DNA of 64,000 nt from Callorhinus ursinus (GCF_003265705.1 NW_020312968.1:5416349-5480348), one strand, 5' to 3'. Shown: positions 46,346-59,462, numbered from the stretch's first letter. A program made the numbers and translations. The notes: generated by a model not told the origin, from the letters alone.

Positions 46346-48539
46346 GCCACCCAGTTTCCCCTTTCTCAGAAAATCAACTACTGTGACCTCTCCTGGACAT
46401 GAATGGATATGGCCCCTTTGTGTGCTGCCAGACAAAATAAATATTTTTTACCCTCTGGACTCTTCTTGACTGTAGTCCCAGTGTCTGCAATGTTACTGAG
46501 CTTAAGTGTTTTCCCTGGAAGGTTTCTGACCCCCATAAAAGTAACCTGAGCCCTAGTTTAGAGCTACCTGTATGCTTTCAGCTGACAACAGGTTTTCTCT
46601 CTCTGGGAAGACCACCTTCACCAATGTAGATTATGTTGGCAGCATAGAGATATGCATGGAACAGGGAGGAGCAGGGGGAGATTTGCTTAGCCAGCATGGG
46701 TGCCAGAATCAGTTCTGGCAAAGGGTGGGTTAATAAAAGTTTGACATATATTGTCTCTACACCTGGTTGATGTCACTAAAGTATTTCATCTCTTGGACTA
46801 GAATGGTGGAGGAAATCACTGATCTGATGCAGTGGCATACCAGGGCAGAGGAGGGAGAATAAATGAGAGCAGTCCATCCCACGTACAGACAATAAAGCAG
46901 TGCATTGTCTGTTGAAAATGTAAAAACAATCTTTCTTAAAAGGTCAGTTGGCTTTTCACTTACTCTGCACCAGCAATTCTAAACAGGGGTGATCAGGTGT
47001 ATCCCCACCACTCCCGCCCTCCCTTGTTAAACCACTGAAGGTGCAGACCTTGCTTTTCTTGAACCCAGTTGCAAACACCATTCCCTCATTCCCTGAGCCC
47101 TTTGAGATGAAGAAGCCTGGACTCTATTTTAGTGTGTATCCATTATGTATGTAGCTCTTCTGTTCTTTGGACTCTCTGTATATCGAAAGATTTATGCAAA
47201 AATGTTTGTTACCAAAGCAGCCCACACTAATGGGATCTTAGCTGTAATAAGCAGCTCTCGTGCCTCGACTGTTCTGCCATCCCAGACACTTCATAGTGCA
47301 ACTGTGCTTTCACATGTATCACTTCATTTTGTCCTCATAACAACTCACAAGAAGAAATGCAGTGAAACTGGTATACTGATCAAGCAGGACATGTGGGGGT
47401 TAATCGGACAAGTTTATTCTTTTCCCACTGAGACCATTCAAACACCTTCTAAAGGGCTGGTGTTTTGCCAGCCTCTGGATGAAGCCTGGAGCTGGCCCCA
47501 GAGATTTCCTTGTTACTTGTAGATTTGTTTTAAAAGTCCGATTACTTTTAGTCATAATATGGTCTCATGTATGTCAAATTCAGTGCCATAATCACAAACT
47601 TCAAACTTCTCACATTAAAGCATGATACCAGCACTACAAAAGGTAAAAATGGCTTGTATCTTCTCTAATTTCCAGTCTAGAGTTTACTCAATTGGCTGTC
47701 TCAGGCTAGCTCCATCATTGAAAAAAGGAGGAGTAGAGGAAACCAGAAAGGGCTTACATCCCTGGCCAGGTGCCCATGTGGTCTTGGCTTCCTCTGGTCA
47801 TGGCAGATGCTTAAAGCTTATATTTTCTTTCACAGGTCACTTTCGTGGGGGCTTCTGTGTCCCTCTACCTTAGGAAATTACCACTTGTAATTCGTTTAGA
47901 ATAGGTTGAATACTCACTTCGGTTTAGTTGGTACTTATCATTCCTTTCTTGTATCTAGGCGTTGAGTATGTACATCCTGACATCTTCACTGGTCTTTTCA
48001 CCACTGTAGGTGGCCTTCTTTGTTGGGTTCTAAAGGGGCAAGTAACCAGGTACCTTTAACCCACCATCAGCCATTTTTATTTAGCTCCCTTAACAACTCC
48101 AGCTACAACCCTTAGCACTTCTGATTTATCAGACAGGAACCAGGTGCCAATTCATAGGATCCCCAAAACCGTAAGGCACATATATCATACCCACTATGTA
48201 GTCTCCCTGAAACCCTTCTTACTAACCTTGGGGTAGAACTAAAGTATTCCATGTTACCCTCCATGGAAGTGGAGGAAATCCTCTCACATTAACAACTTTT
48301 TCCAGGAAAATCCTTCCTCTAATCTCTAACTCCCCCTGTGGTGGCCAACTTTAATCCTTTTATACCCTTAAGTCATTGGTAAAGATTGCATGAGCGCAGA
48401 CATACTGTAGAACTGGGTTGTTCTCACTGCTGTGAAAGTTCCATCTAGATGTTTCGGGATCTCACTTTGAAAGGCGGACCTCTATGATCTTGGGGCCTTA
48501 GCATTAACCAAGTCTAAAAAAATCCATTTTAATGTGGTG
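46346..48539. other. Less AT-rich unique sequence
   Basis: A 2.2-kb stretch almost free of recognisable repeats. A 125-codon open frame at 47145-47522 has no recognisable domain; part of it (about 47300-47380) looks MIR-like. No convincing exon structure seen. Confidence 0.45.
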
Positions 48540-48690
48540 GCAATTATCATCCACATTTTATATAAAAGAAAACAGAGGCTCAGAGAGTTTAAGTCGTTCG
48601 GTGAAATGTTGATGTGTAGCTAAGGAAGGGCCGACCTCGCTCCCCCTGGATTCCCAGGCCCATGTCCGTGACCTCACTGTGTCAGTACCA
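48540..48690 (+). repeat. MIR SINE fragment
   Basis: 'caattatcatccacatttta', 'aacagaggctcagagagttt' and 'gatgtgtagctaaggaaggg' follow the MIR 3' half. Confidence 0.75.
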
Positions 48691-50783
48691 ACATGATTGT
48701 CCACACTACATACTTAACATGTGAGGAAATCCAAATTCCAACTTAGAGTGAAATCTCCACACCTGCTTTATTTTAAAACCAGGTCACTGACTAACAACTG
48801 CTTAATGTTAGATTAGTTTCAGAATAACTATATGGAGCTCGTGAACTCAGACTTCTCAGGTTGAGGTGTGGGCCTTTCAGACTCCTGTATGAGAGGGGAA
48901 ACCACTGCGGTGGGACCTCACAAGGCCGCTGAAGATTAGTTTAATGTTTCTCAGTGCCTGGATTCCTCGGAGGAATCCAGGAATAACAGGCTGTCAGTAT
49001 TAGTGTATAGATTGCTTTAGAGGCATATTTTAAATCTCACACTACATTCTCATTGGAACTGTAAGGATGTGAGCCAGAAGAGCTAAGGATTTCACAGCAC
49101 TTTGAGAAAAGAAAAAGCGGTAGCTCCTGTGTCCTGGCACATCCTTCCTCTTTCAGTAAAGTAGCTCTTATTACTCAGGCCGATGGGAGCTATTATGAGC
49201 GTGTACCTGCCCACTTTTGAGAGTCCTGTGCATCAGCCACTTTAGATATGGATTCCGAAGATGGATGGGTGGATGGTAGATAGATCACAGCTCCATTTGA
49301 TGAGAGTCATTGATTATGAGTATTTAATTCATCACTTCATGAAGCTGAATTGTGGGAGGCAGCATGCGGTACAAACCATCTCCCTTGGTTTGAGGTTTGG
49401 CCACTTCTCATTTCAGAGATGCCACAAGAGACTAGAAAGCATCTGCATATGTGATTCTTTGCTCCAAATGCTTATATTCTCAAAAATGAATGACCCATTA
49501 GGCGAAGCCTTGAGCTGAAACAAAACCAGCCAAAATAATGCAGGACACGCCGGAAGGATAAGATGAGATCCTTCCTTGACTTCCATAATAGAATGTGGTA
49601 AATACCTTCCAAGCGCTTGCATTTTTAGCTTACAAAAAGAAAAGAAAGAGAGTGAGAAAAAGGGGAAAAACAAGCTTTTTGCTGAAAAGCAAAGTTTATT
49701 TAAGAGAAAGTGTAATAAAAAAGAAATAAGCACAAAACAACAAAGTGTAAAATGCAAATGCATTTTTTTGTGCATGCACAAAGCTTTCTTCTATAGGAGC
49801 ATATTAAAATTAGTATTCAGATCTATGGGATAGAGATTCTATTATTAAAGCAACTGAAGAGTTTTAATATTATAAATATGTATGACTTTGTGAAACCATA
49901 AGAAATATATTCTGCTCAAAGTTCTACTAATGCTGAATATTTTAATGAAACTTAATGCATTTTTATACAAGTGGTATAAATTATCCACTTTAAAATTAGA
50001 TAAAAACTATTTGAGAAATAATTATGAGTATGTGTTCATTAGATTGGAGTTGGAGGATTGCTGGATAAGGGCAACGGGTCAAATCCATCATCTGCCTCCA
50101 GGCACTCAATTCCACAATAATGCCCCTAAGCATATTATGGCAATTGAATCTCAATATTTAGAGAATTCTAATTCATATCCACTCTTCCTTCACAAAGCTG
50201 AGCCATTCATGAGAAGCACTTATGTGTTTCTTCCTTTTTTTTTTTTTCTTTTTCTTTTTTCTTCTGTGAGTCTCTCTATGAGTCTCAGCTCCCCATTCAG
50301 GGCCAATCAGTAGGCTGGCTTTTTCTAGTTGATAGCAAATGTGCAGATTGTAGTATGTACTTAATAAAGGTCTGGCTTTATCCTTGCTTTAAGTTGATCA
50401 CAAACAATCCTCCTCTCCATCCTTACCAACAAGCTTCCTGTAAGTCCACTGCAAATTGTCAGTACAGCCTGTGTAAATAACTAATCTGCTCAGGTCTTAG
50501 TTTACCAACACCTGCACTGATACTGATTACTAGAGGCACAGTTACATTTTTATTGAGCTTAAGTGTATTTTGTTTTAAAATGCTCTTTCTCTGCCGAATG
50601 TCTATTTTTCTTTTTCTCCTTCACGTTCTCAATTTTGTACAATACCAACCCTTACCTCCCTTTATCAAATCCTGATGCCAATGTCCGTGAAGGATGGATT
50701 ATAAATGCTGGAAACTGTAGATTCAGTATAGGCACAATTGTTGAGTTGTAATTTATTTATGCTTCAGAAAATAGATATTACAT
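48691..50783. other. Unique sequence
   Basis: No repeat family recognised. Open frames at 49261-49518, 49413-49781, 49576-49833 and 49930-50313 overlap on both strands, pass through A/T runs and show no domain. Confidence 0.5.
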
Positions 50784-50822
50784 ATTTCTATTTCTATTTC
50801 TATTTCTATTTCTATTTCTATT

Positions 50823-50865
<43 letters not shown>

Positions 50866-50868
50866 CTC
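50784..50868 (+). repeat. Compound microsatellite (TTTCTA)n(TCTA)n
   Basis: About seven TTTCTA hexamers run directly into about ten TCTA tetramers, both nearly perfect. The shared TCTA core suggests the tetramer tract grew from the hexamer edge. Confidence 0.95.
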
Positions 50869-51083
50869 CATACCTGTCTAATTATTAAAACACATTGCTC
50901 AGTTTATACACTATTTGGATGACTGTTTCTAGACCTGAAGTAATACAGTCATTCATTTTTAAAGAAAAGAATACTGCTCTGACACCTCTAAATTTCGTGT
51001 GAAGAACACTGTTTTTGTTTTCAAAAAGATTCACTCTGAAAAGATCATTAACTGTGCAGCAATCTAATCTGAGCACGTTTTCT

Positions 51084-51213
51084 TTTTTTATTTATTTTTT
51101 ATTTTTTAATTTTTTATTGTTATGTTAATCACCATATATTACATCATTAGTTTTTGATGTAGTGTTCCATGATTCGTTGTTTGTTCATAACACCCAGTGC
51201 TCCATGCAGAATG
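51084..51213 (-). mobile_element. 130-bp L1 3' end, antisense
   Basis: A T-rich left edge (A-tail complement), then 'gttaatcaccatatattaca' and 'ataacacccagtgctccatg'. A perfect 15-bp TSD, CTGAGCACGTTTTCT, lies at 51069-51083 and 51214-51228. Confidence 0.95.
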
Positions 51214-51758
51214 CTGAGCACGTTTTCTAACCTGTGGTACTAATCCGTGCAAGAATGAGTATGGAAGAGGGTATGCGTGAGAATGACTTGAGAACATTTT
51301 CAAATATATCAGCCCTTCTCTTCCTCGACAATAATGTGTTACGTTTTTCTGGAGTTGCATGTCTTTCTGTGCATATCAGAATATTAGAATCCTGTGCTCG
51401 GGACAGGTAGGCTGGGAATGATGTGTAGGGCACTTGATAATTTGAAAAAAACCTCCCCAAATGATTTTAATACAACTCTTCCCCTGCCTCCTGTCTATGA
51501 ATATCAGCAATCTAGGTTTTGTATTGGGAAAATCTATATAATTTCAAACTGTGCTGGCTCCAGAGCAAAGAAAATCATTAGATATGCTTAGGGATGGAGG
51601 AATGGGGAAGAAAGGGGAGCAAAGGTTGTTTTTGCCACTCACTGTCCATTTTTAAGCCCTTAGCATCAAGGTTCTTTTCAATTGAATAGAATCTTTTTCA
51701 CCTAGCAGGCTTAGATTCTCTTCCAGGGATGAGATTTATTTTGGTTCAATTTGTTTCT

Positions 51759-51849
51759 TTTTCTTTTTCTTTTAATTTTTTATTGTTATGTCATTCACCA
51801 TACATTACATCATTAGTTTTTGATGTAGTGTTCCATGATTCATTGTTTG
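51759..51849 (-). mobile_element. 91-bp L1 3' end, antisense
   Basis: A T-rich edge followed by complement of the L1 terminus, breaking inside 'catgattcattgttt'. A perfect 17-bp TSD, TGGTTCAATTTGTTTCT, lies at 51742-51758 and 51850-51866. Confidence 0.96.
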
Positions 51850-52179
51850 TGGTTCAATTTGTTTCTGTTTGAAGGACTCCTAGTATAGACTCAACACTGA
51901 GTCTCCATTATGACTTTCTATTGGATTGAAAAAATACTTGCATTTTAGACCACAGAAAAATCATCATCAGCATTATCATCATCATCATGATCTTGGTTAT
52001 TAATGATTTTGGTTGGAAAAATAAGGTTTGCTTAAATTTTTAAAAATGTGTCTTTTATGGCACTTGGCTTTTTCCAGCCTTTAAAGAATGCTTGTCTCTT
52101 TATTTACATCACCCAAATAGCAAGTGTAATGATAGGAATTGGGGTAATACTGTGTTTCTATGGTGCCTTATTGGCAATG

Positions 52180-52330
52180 TGTGTTCACTTATGTTATCTC
52201 TTTAATCGTCTTGATAGCCTTGCAGAGAATGCTTCATTAATCACATTTTAACATGAGAAAACTAAGGTTTGTAGAGTTAAAGACTTTCCCAAAGCCATTC
52301 CTCCAGAAAATGACAGAGACTGAAACACAT
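52180..52330 (+). repeat. MIR SINE fragment
   Basis: 'cttatgttatctctttaatc', 'attttaacatgagaaaacta' and 'gactttcccaaagccattcc' follow MIR. Confidence 0.7.
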
Positions 52331-53214
52331 CTTTACACATAAAATTCAAGTTTTAGTCACAAACTTGGATGAAGTATTTTCACTTGGACTTTATGAATGT
52401 ATGGTAAAACTGTCTTTGAAGTACCAAGTTTTTTGTATCTTAGTAGATGTTGTCTTTCTTTTTTTCTCTAATTGGGAACTTTAGGCTCTCTATTTCTCTG
52501 TCCTTGGGTTACTGATTGACATTGGTCTGGGAAGTTACATATGTTTCATGTGATTTTGACATATCTATTGCATTATTACAGAGATACCGCTTGAGAAGAG
52601 GTTCTTTATTCAGTCTTAACGAACATGCTTATATATGCATCTGATTGCCATTTAAATAGTAAACATTTATGTAATGACCTAATGAAGAAATACACAAAGT
52701 ATATTGTAAAGAAAATGCTATTGATAGCTGCGGTGATTCAGTTGGCTCTTGTTTCTTCCGTATTACTCCTCATAAAAGATCCCAAATTCTCTCATATGCT
52801 CCCTAAAGCTAAACCTCACCTTGCCCCTACAGCATAAAGATTTGAAAGAAAATCCATGCTGCCAAACAAATAGCAATAATACACTTTCCTTTATTTTAAC
52901 CATTTCAAAAATAATCAGGTTCATACCTGAGCAATGACTTATCCAAAAGAAAAAAGATGTGATGACAGATTGCATGGTTTGACAAAAGAACTAATAACAT
53001 AGAGTTATCTTCATGGTGTGTTCTCTATTGCTGGGAAGATCCTTTCTAGAACTCAAAATCAGCTATACCTTCAAGTGCAACCTGTGGGACACAGGAAGCA
53101 CCTGGCCTAAGACAGTGTGGTGATTTAAAAATAGAGCTAAGAGCTATCTGAAATCTATTTCTTTGCTGCTCAAAGCTAGTTCATCTTGAAAGGAACATCA
53201 AAGAAGGTGCAGCT
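52331..53214. other. Unique sequence
   Basis: Nothing recognised. Confidence 0.5.
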
Positions 53215-53385
53215 CAGCATTTATCAAAATACCATCTCTAATCTCAAGAACTTACAAAAATCAAGATTCTTAGATTCTACACCAGACCCATTGAATCTAG
53301 ATTTCTGTGGATTGGTCCTAAGAATCTGAATTTTTCACAAACATTGTACTTGATTCTTATGCACTCTAAAGTTTGAGAACCAACA
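53215..53385 (+). mobile_element. MER5-like hAT-Charlie MITE
   Basis: 'ctacaccagacccattgaat', 'cctaagaatctgaatttttc' and a terminal 'ctctaaagtttgagaaccaa' match the MER5A order and 3' inverted terminus. Non-coding and ancient. Confidence 0.8.
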
Positions 53386-54159
53386 TTTTAGATCAGCTTT
53401 CACTTGAGATAGGAAGAATTTGAGGTCCTGAAAAAACTTGTTTCCCCCTCAAGGTGATATACACAGGATCTGAGGTGGTTCCAAAGCCCAGATGTTCTGA
53501 TGCCCAGTTGGGTGAATATTATTCAAATCTACAAATTTTGGTCTCTTCTTTGATCTTTTCCAAACTGGGCAGGAGAAATCAATAAAAAAGTAAATGCCAC
53601 AGTTCTAGGAGCTAGATTTCATCTTTTCGTATTCTGAGGTTATTCATGTTTTTGTAGACTCTGGAACTCTTCAGAGCACTGAAATCATAAATATCTTCAG
53701 CAAAACCCTTTAATGATTTGGGTGCCACTATAAAAGTTTTAGATTTTCTCAGTTCCTTAAGAATTACTACATGTGAGCAATTTATCTGTGTGTGCAAAGT
53801 ACAAAAGACAAAGGAATATAAGCCAAATATGCAGAGATAAGAGGCAACGCTTACAAGTTGCTTCCTTGTTTCCTTTCCTAGTGACTGTGGCCAGTTTTTG
53901 CCTTGTCGAGGAGGCCCTGAGGGAAGGGAATAAAAGGTCCACAGGGCCCAATACTTTATTATGAGATGGTCATTCCAGGGAATTGACATTTGCAGTGTAG
54001 ATGTATCAAGACTAAAGTGGGCTGTAAGGTTGCAGTGGGGTTAGAGTGATATCATATAAGTGGAAGAAATAAGATGTCAGGATTATTTCACAATTCCTGA
54101 TTGGTCACCTGAACTTTTATCTTTTCACTACCTGAACTATCTGCATGCTTGTTTTCATC
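53386..54159. other. Unique sequence
   Basis: Nothing recognised. Overlapping open frames on both strands at 53612-53989 and 53773-53964 cancel each other as coding candidates. Confidence 0.5.
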
Positions 54160-54440
54160 ATTGTATTATAATTATATATATATAGTATTGTATTATATAT
54201 TTTATATCATATTTTATTTATTATGTATAATAAAGCCTAATAGTAAAATATGCGATGTGTTTATATAAAACAAATATATACATATAATATATAATATCTA
54301 TTATGTATAATAAAGCATAATAGATAATAAAAATGCAACATATTTATATAAAACAAATATATACATATATAATAAAATACTAGATATGAGATATTTTATA
54401 TAATATATTAGATATAATAAAATATTAGACCTCTGAAAGA
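54160..54440 (+). repeat. AT-rich minisatellite with ~80-bp tandem unit
   Basis: The unit at 54221-54300 (starting 'ttatgtataataaagcctaa') recurs at 54301-54377 ('ttatgtataataaagcataa'), both with 'ttatataaaacaaatatata'. Flanks are ATAT-rich, and cruciform-prone sequence is likely. Confidence 0.9.
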
Positions 54441-56403
54441 TCAGATCCACATGCAAAAGGCACTTAACCATAGACATATCTTACTTATATTTAGAGATAT
54501 TTGCATTATTTACAAATAGAGAGACTGTCAAGATGACATTGCATGGCTTTGTGATTTATTGTCACTACAGTCAACCATGCTAGTTGCTTGAGTCACGGAA
54601 TCCAAGTTTGCCTGTTATCTTCAGCTAGCAAGCTGCCTTCCCTCCATTTGGCTTTATGATACAATATTTGCATGGATTTAGTGGTACATGTATGTTGGGT
54701 GTGCTACAACTGAAAAAAATTGTAAGGAATATCCTTGTGGGTGATCAAAACTTCTGTGCAAATCTGTGGTTTTGTATAATGATATCAAATGCAAAGATTT
54801 GTCTTCATTAAAGAGCTTAACTGGAACAGAGCTAGGTTGTAGCATCAATGAAACAAATGCACATGGTAGAAAAATTACTTTTAACCATTTTTTTTTCTGA
54901 TACAGGTTGCTTGGGAGGATATAACAATAGATAGCAATGATTTAAAAAAACAACAACAACAAAAGATAGTCAGGGAGAAACTGTAGTTGTATGGTCCTAC
55001 TTGATGAAGATGTGCCTAAAGAACATATTACATAAAATTACGTAAGTAGGAAAGACCCAGTGTTACGAGTTCTGTTCAAATTCGCTTTGCCTTATTGCAT
55101 CTTTTTTTTTAACTGTAGCTAAAATTTTTAATATGGAAATTTACACACTAATAATAAGGGACTTGTTTTTCCCTGACTTTATCTTTATAATTGCCTTTGC
55201 TGTTAAGAATTTTTGGACCCATTCTCACTTTCATGACTCATTGTTTAAAGAGAACAAGAAACAGGATGCCAGAATGAAATTCTTCTGCCACTCTATTAAG
55301 CACAGGAACCAAAACTCAGGTAGTAAGGTTCAAAAAATATGCTCTGCATTTTTTCTTTCATCTTTCCATTCCCGGAATATGACCAGGATCAGAAGCAGCA
55401 ATGAAACGATAGGAAAAAGAATGTTTCCTCTCTATCGCTGGCTTGATAGAAAGCAGAAAGTAACATGGACTTTTATGAGATTCTGTTCAAATGAGATTCT
55501 AGCACAATTTTATGGACCCCTGAGATTTAGCTAAACTGGGAATCGGAACTTGAGTTTCTCACTTGGAGTTATTATATAATACATTATGTACATGGTATGT
55601 TTTATTTTGCGCTAGAGTGTGCTCTTTCATTGTATTGGTTGTTCCTTCGGGCTGCAGAACTATGTAGCATTATCAACAGATCCTCACTCTCCTTAATTTC
55701 CTACTGATCTTTATCATCTTTCCTTAACCATTTCATAGAAGATAATTTTAAAACTGTGGCTTGTACACATTTTGCCAGCCATTATGTTGAAAATTTGTTC
55801 CTTGGGCTTCTTCTAAAGGACAATGCCTTTAAACTTCTCAGAAACTTAGTTGAGATGATCTGTCAGTTATACGCTTAAAATATTTAGAGGCATTTTATCT
55901 AAATGAATGGAGTGTAAGGTAACTTCTTTGGTCTTTCTGAAGTCTCAACAACGGATTTTATAGTCACAATCTCAGTGTCATCTTTAGACCGTAATTTCCT
56001 GTGAGTTTCCAGAGTTTGACCTTTACTCAGGAGCCATTTCTTAATTTCAGCATTGTTTGCCATCTGGAGAGACTGAGAATTTTCAGAACCAGCCAGTGCT
56101 GGCTTCTTTTTGTTTCATAGTTCTTCCTTTAGCTTATGTATTGCCGCTCACATTTCACTATTAGCTGCGAGAAGAAACCAGATGGCAACTTCAACACCCT
56201 CTAGTTGGCAGTACCCTTCGCAAGATCACCTACCCTCAGTTCAACGTTCAGAATTCTGGAAACAATCATATGCAGGGCACTTTAAACTTTCACTAGCCCT
56301 CTCCTCAAGATCTTTTCAGCTTCTGACTGCTGTTTGGTTTCAAAGTCATTCCCATGTATTTGATTTTTTGCTCAGAAGCATTGGGTACCAACATCTGCAT
56401 TAA
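54441..56403. other. Unique sequence
   Basis: A 133-codon open frame at 55133-55534 is the longest sense frame outside repeats. Its translation shows no recognisable domain and no splice or promoter context. I treat it as non-coding. Confidence 0.45.
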
Positions 56404-56915
56404 CTATCTGTCATCATGTAACAAAATAACCTAACAATTAGCAGCTTAAATCCCCTAGAATTTATTATTTAATGAAGCTTGTGAGGATTAGAAATCCACA
56501 GGTATCTTAGCTTGGTGGTTCTGCTTTAGGGTCACTCATGAATTTGCACTCAAGATGTTGCCTATGTTTGCACTCATCTGAAACTTCTCCTGGGGCTGGA
56601 GAATCTTAATGCCAAAATCACTCAAATGATTGGGGGCAAATGGTCTCCTTGCCACAGGGATCTCTCTGTAAAGCTGTACATGCCATGGCAGCTGGCTTTA
56701 GTACACGATCAAGAAGCAATTAAGAGTTACACCACACTGCCTTTTATGACCTAGTTTGTGGGTCACTTCTGTCTTGATCTGTTTGTTATAAGTGAATCAA
56801 TAAGTCCAGCCCGCACTCAACAGGAGGAGATTACAAAGAATATGAACACGAGAAGGCAAGGATCATTAGGGTCCGTCATGGAGGCTGGCTACCTCAGTTG
56901 CAATAAAAAAAAAAT
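56404..56915 (+). repeat. Ancient interspersed repeat, family unassigned
   Basis: The opening 'catcatgtaacaaaataacc' and 'tagcagcttaaatcccctag', middle 'cttctcctggggctggagaa' and ending 'gtcatggaggctggctacct' follow a common mammalian repeat I have seen in this order, but I cannot name it safely. Confidence 0.5.
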
Positions 56916-57084
56916 AATTTACTTGAGGAAACTGATTTATTCTTATTCCAATGTGTTAACATTATGTATATTTAAGACTTCAGAAAGGAAATAGAGTTAA
57001 TAGGTTGGTGCAGTTTTGTGGCATCACTTTCAGACATATTTTAGATATATACAATGTACCAACAGCTCCTATTTGATAGTGCTA

Positions 57085-57200
57085 CACATTTTTCAAAATC
57101 CTTACATCTAATACCTCATTTGGTCATTACAATAAGACTGTGAGGTGGGTAGATGACTTATCTTCTCCTATTTACACATATGAAAAATTCCCTACTGCAG
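57085..57200 (+). repeat. MIR SINE fragment
   Basis: 'cttacatctaatacctcatt' and 'gactgtgaggtgggtagatg' resemble the MIR 3' half. The neighbouring open frame (57140-57379) has no domain. Confidence 0.6.
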
Positions 57201-57807
57201 TCTTCCTTCTGGCTGTAATAATTCACACCCTTCCTATACGCCAAATACAGTTACACTACTTTGTTGAGTCATGTGGAAATAGAACCCAAATTATAGAGGT
57301 GCATATGATGGTCAATATTAACACAAGCCTGTATGCAGGTCTGCCATTTCAGTACCACGTTACATCCAAACAGTGGTGAACAATCTGAGAATGAAACAAG
57401 ACTGCTTCATCTGTATTTTGAAATGATGAAAAGTAATTCCGAAAGGCTGCTGTATAATGTAATATCCTTAACTCTGAATATGAAACTTATTTTATCATTA
57501 ATGGTAGTTTGTACACTTCACGTATTTAATTAAAACAACTTTATATATTTAGAAAAAGATATTTTCTCCCTTTTTCTCTTTTGTATTTTATCCTCCTTCC
57601 CTTCTTTTTAAAGTTTCACTTTTTCACTCACTATTTAAGAAAATGAAATTTTCTCTAGAGGGGTGGTTCTCAACTCTAGAGTGTTTTCATCAATATATCA
57701 ACAGAAATCTGTTACTGCTACTAATAAAATTATCATCAGACTTTTTAGATAGAAATTTAAAACAAATTATGGGGGCTTTAAAATTATTTCTGTAATAACA
57801 CTACTTT

Positions 57808-58135
57808 TTTAAAATTGAAATACAGTTGACATAGAATGTTATATTAGTTTTAGGCATACACTATAGTGATTCAGCAACTCCATACACTATGCTATGCTCA
57901 TCAGAAATATAGCCACCATCTCTCACCATACAATGCTATTACAATACCCTTGACTGTATTCCCATGTCTTTTATCAGCATGACCTATTTATTCCCTAATT
58001 GGAAGCCTATAACTCTCACCCCCCTTCACCCATTTTGCTCAATCCTTAACATACAGCCACCCCCCACCCTATAACCACTGGTTTGTTCTCTGTATTTGTG
58101 GGTCTGTTCTGTTTTTTATAGTACTGCTACTCTGG
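57808..58135 (-). mobile_element. Ancient L1M 3' UTR fragment, antisense
   Basis: Landmarks on the plus strand: 'gaaatacagttgacatagaa', 'tttatcagcatgacctattt' and 'cactggtttgttctctgtat'. These are complement of old L1M 3' UTR. No coding sequence. Confidence 0.7.
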
Positions 58136-58311
58136 TGTCCTGATATACATAGGTTAGGTAATTTAGGTAGGTAAATACATAAAGTTTAAATTAAAGTAGC
58201 TTATACAATAAAAATCACATTAGTCCATATTAAGTAGTCATTACTATTACATGATCAGTTCAGTACATAAAGCTAAATTCAAGAATAATAAAAAAAATTA
58301 TCCGTGAAAAC

Positions 58312-59120
58312 AGTATGGAGTTTCCTCAAACAGTTGAAAATAGAGCTACCATATGATCTAGCAAGTGCACTACTGGATATTTACCCCAAAGATACAAATG
58401 TAGGGATCCGAAGGGGTACGTGCACCCCAAAGTTTATAGCAGCAATGTCCACAATAGCCAAACTGTGGAAAGAGCCAAGATGTCCATCGACAGATGAATG
58501 GATAAAGAAGATGTGGTATATATACACAATGGAATATTATGCAGCCATCAAAAGGAATGAGATCTTGCCATTTGCAACGACGTGGGTGGAACTGGAGGGT
58601 GTTATGCTGAGTGAAATAAGTCAATCAGAGAAAGACATGTATCCTATGACCTCACTGATATGAGGAATTCTTAATCTCAGGAAACAAACTGAGGGTTGCT
58701 GGAGTGGTGGGGGGTGGGAGAGATGGGGTGGCTGGGTGATAGACGTTGGGGAGGGTATGTGCTATGGTGAGCACTGTGAATTGTACAAGACTGATGAATC
58801 ACGGAGCTGTACTTCTGAAACAAATAATGCAATATATGTTAAGGAAAAAAAAAGAAGAAGAAGATAGCAGGAGGGGAAGAATGAAGGGGAGTAAGTCGGA
58901 GGGGGAGACGAACCATTAGAGACGATGGACTCTGAAAAACAAACTGAGGGTTCTAGAGGGGAGGGGGCTGGGGGGATGGGTTAGCCTGGTGATGGGTATT
59001 AAAGAGGGCACATTCTGCATGGAGCACTGGGTGTTATGCACAAACAATGAATCATGGAACACTACATCAAAAACTAATGATGTAATGTATGGTGATTAAC
59101 ATAACAATAAAAAATTATAA
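58312..59120 (+). mobile_element. Young L1, sense, 0.8 kb
   Basis: Enters in the ORF2 C-terminus and keeps ~119 codons ending at TGA 58661-58663. Both 3' UTR modules, the purine-rich linker and the A-tail follow. TSDs of 19 bp, AAAAATTATCCGTGAAAAC (58293-58311) and AAAAATTATCCATGAAAAC (59121-59139), differ at one base. Confidence 0.96.
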
Positions 59121-59139
59121 AAAAATTATCCATGAAAAC

Positions 59140-59462
59140 TTCCTGAGTAGCCAATAAAATACATTAAATATGTCACACACAATTAAATTTATTAAGTCCA
59201 ACAGAGTTAGTTTTTTCTTCATTATAAAAAATAGACTCCTGACTTTGACGTGTGTATGTGTGCGTATCTACAACTGATCACCTTTAGCCCAATGAGAGGC
59301 TCATACAAGAGTTGGAGGGGGTGATGGAGTGGTGGGGTAGGGGTTGATAGCACCTACCTGGGTCATAGGTAGATAGGGACAGCAAGTTCATACTTTTTCA
59401 CTCTTGAGGCCTATATGGGCCCAATGGTAGGCAGAAATGTGTATATATGTATATATATAATA
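59140..59462. other. Unique sequence
   Basis: Nothing recognised; an alternating TA/GT tract lies at 59440-59464. Confidence 0.5.

Noticed and set aside
47145..47522. 125-codon sense open frame in a less AT-rich region
   Set aside because: No domain recognised and part of it appears to be MIR-derived; no exon boundaries that make sense.
50784..50868. Regularly spaced short repeats considered as a CRISPR array
   Set aside because: There are no unique spacers; it is a simple microsatellite in a vertebrate context.
55133..55534. 133-codon sense open frame in unique sequence
   Set aside because: No recognisable domain, no promoter or splice context, and basic low-complexity composition; a frame of this length is expected by chance in 64 kb.
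57658..57800. 'ggtggttctcaactctagag' considered as another MER5-like transposon
   Set aside because: Only the first ~20 bases look right; the following sequence does not continue in the expected order.
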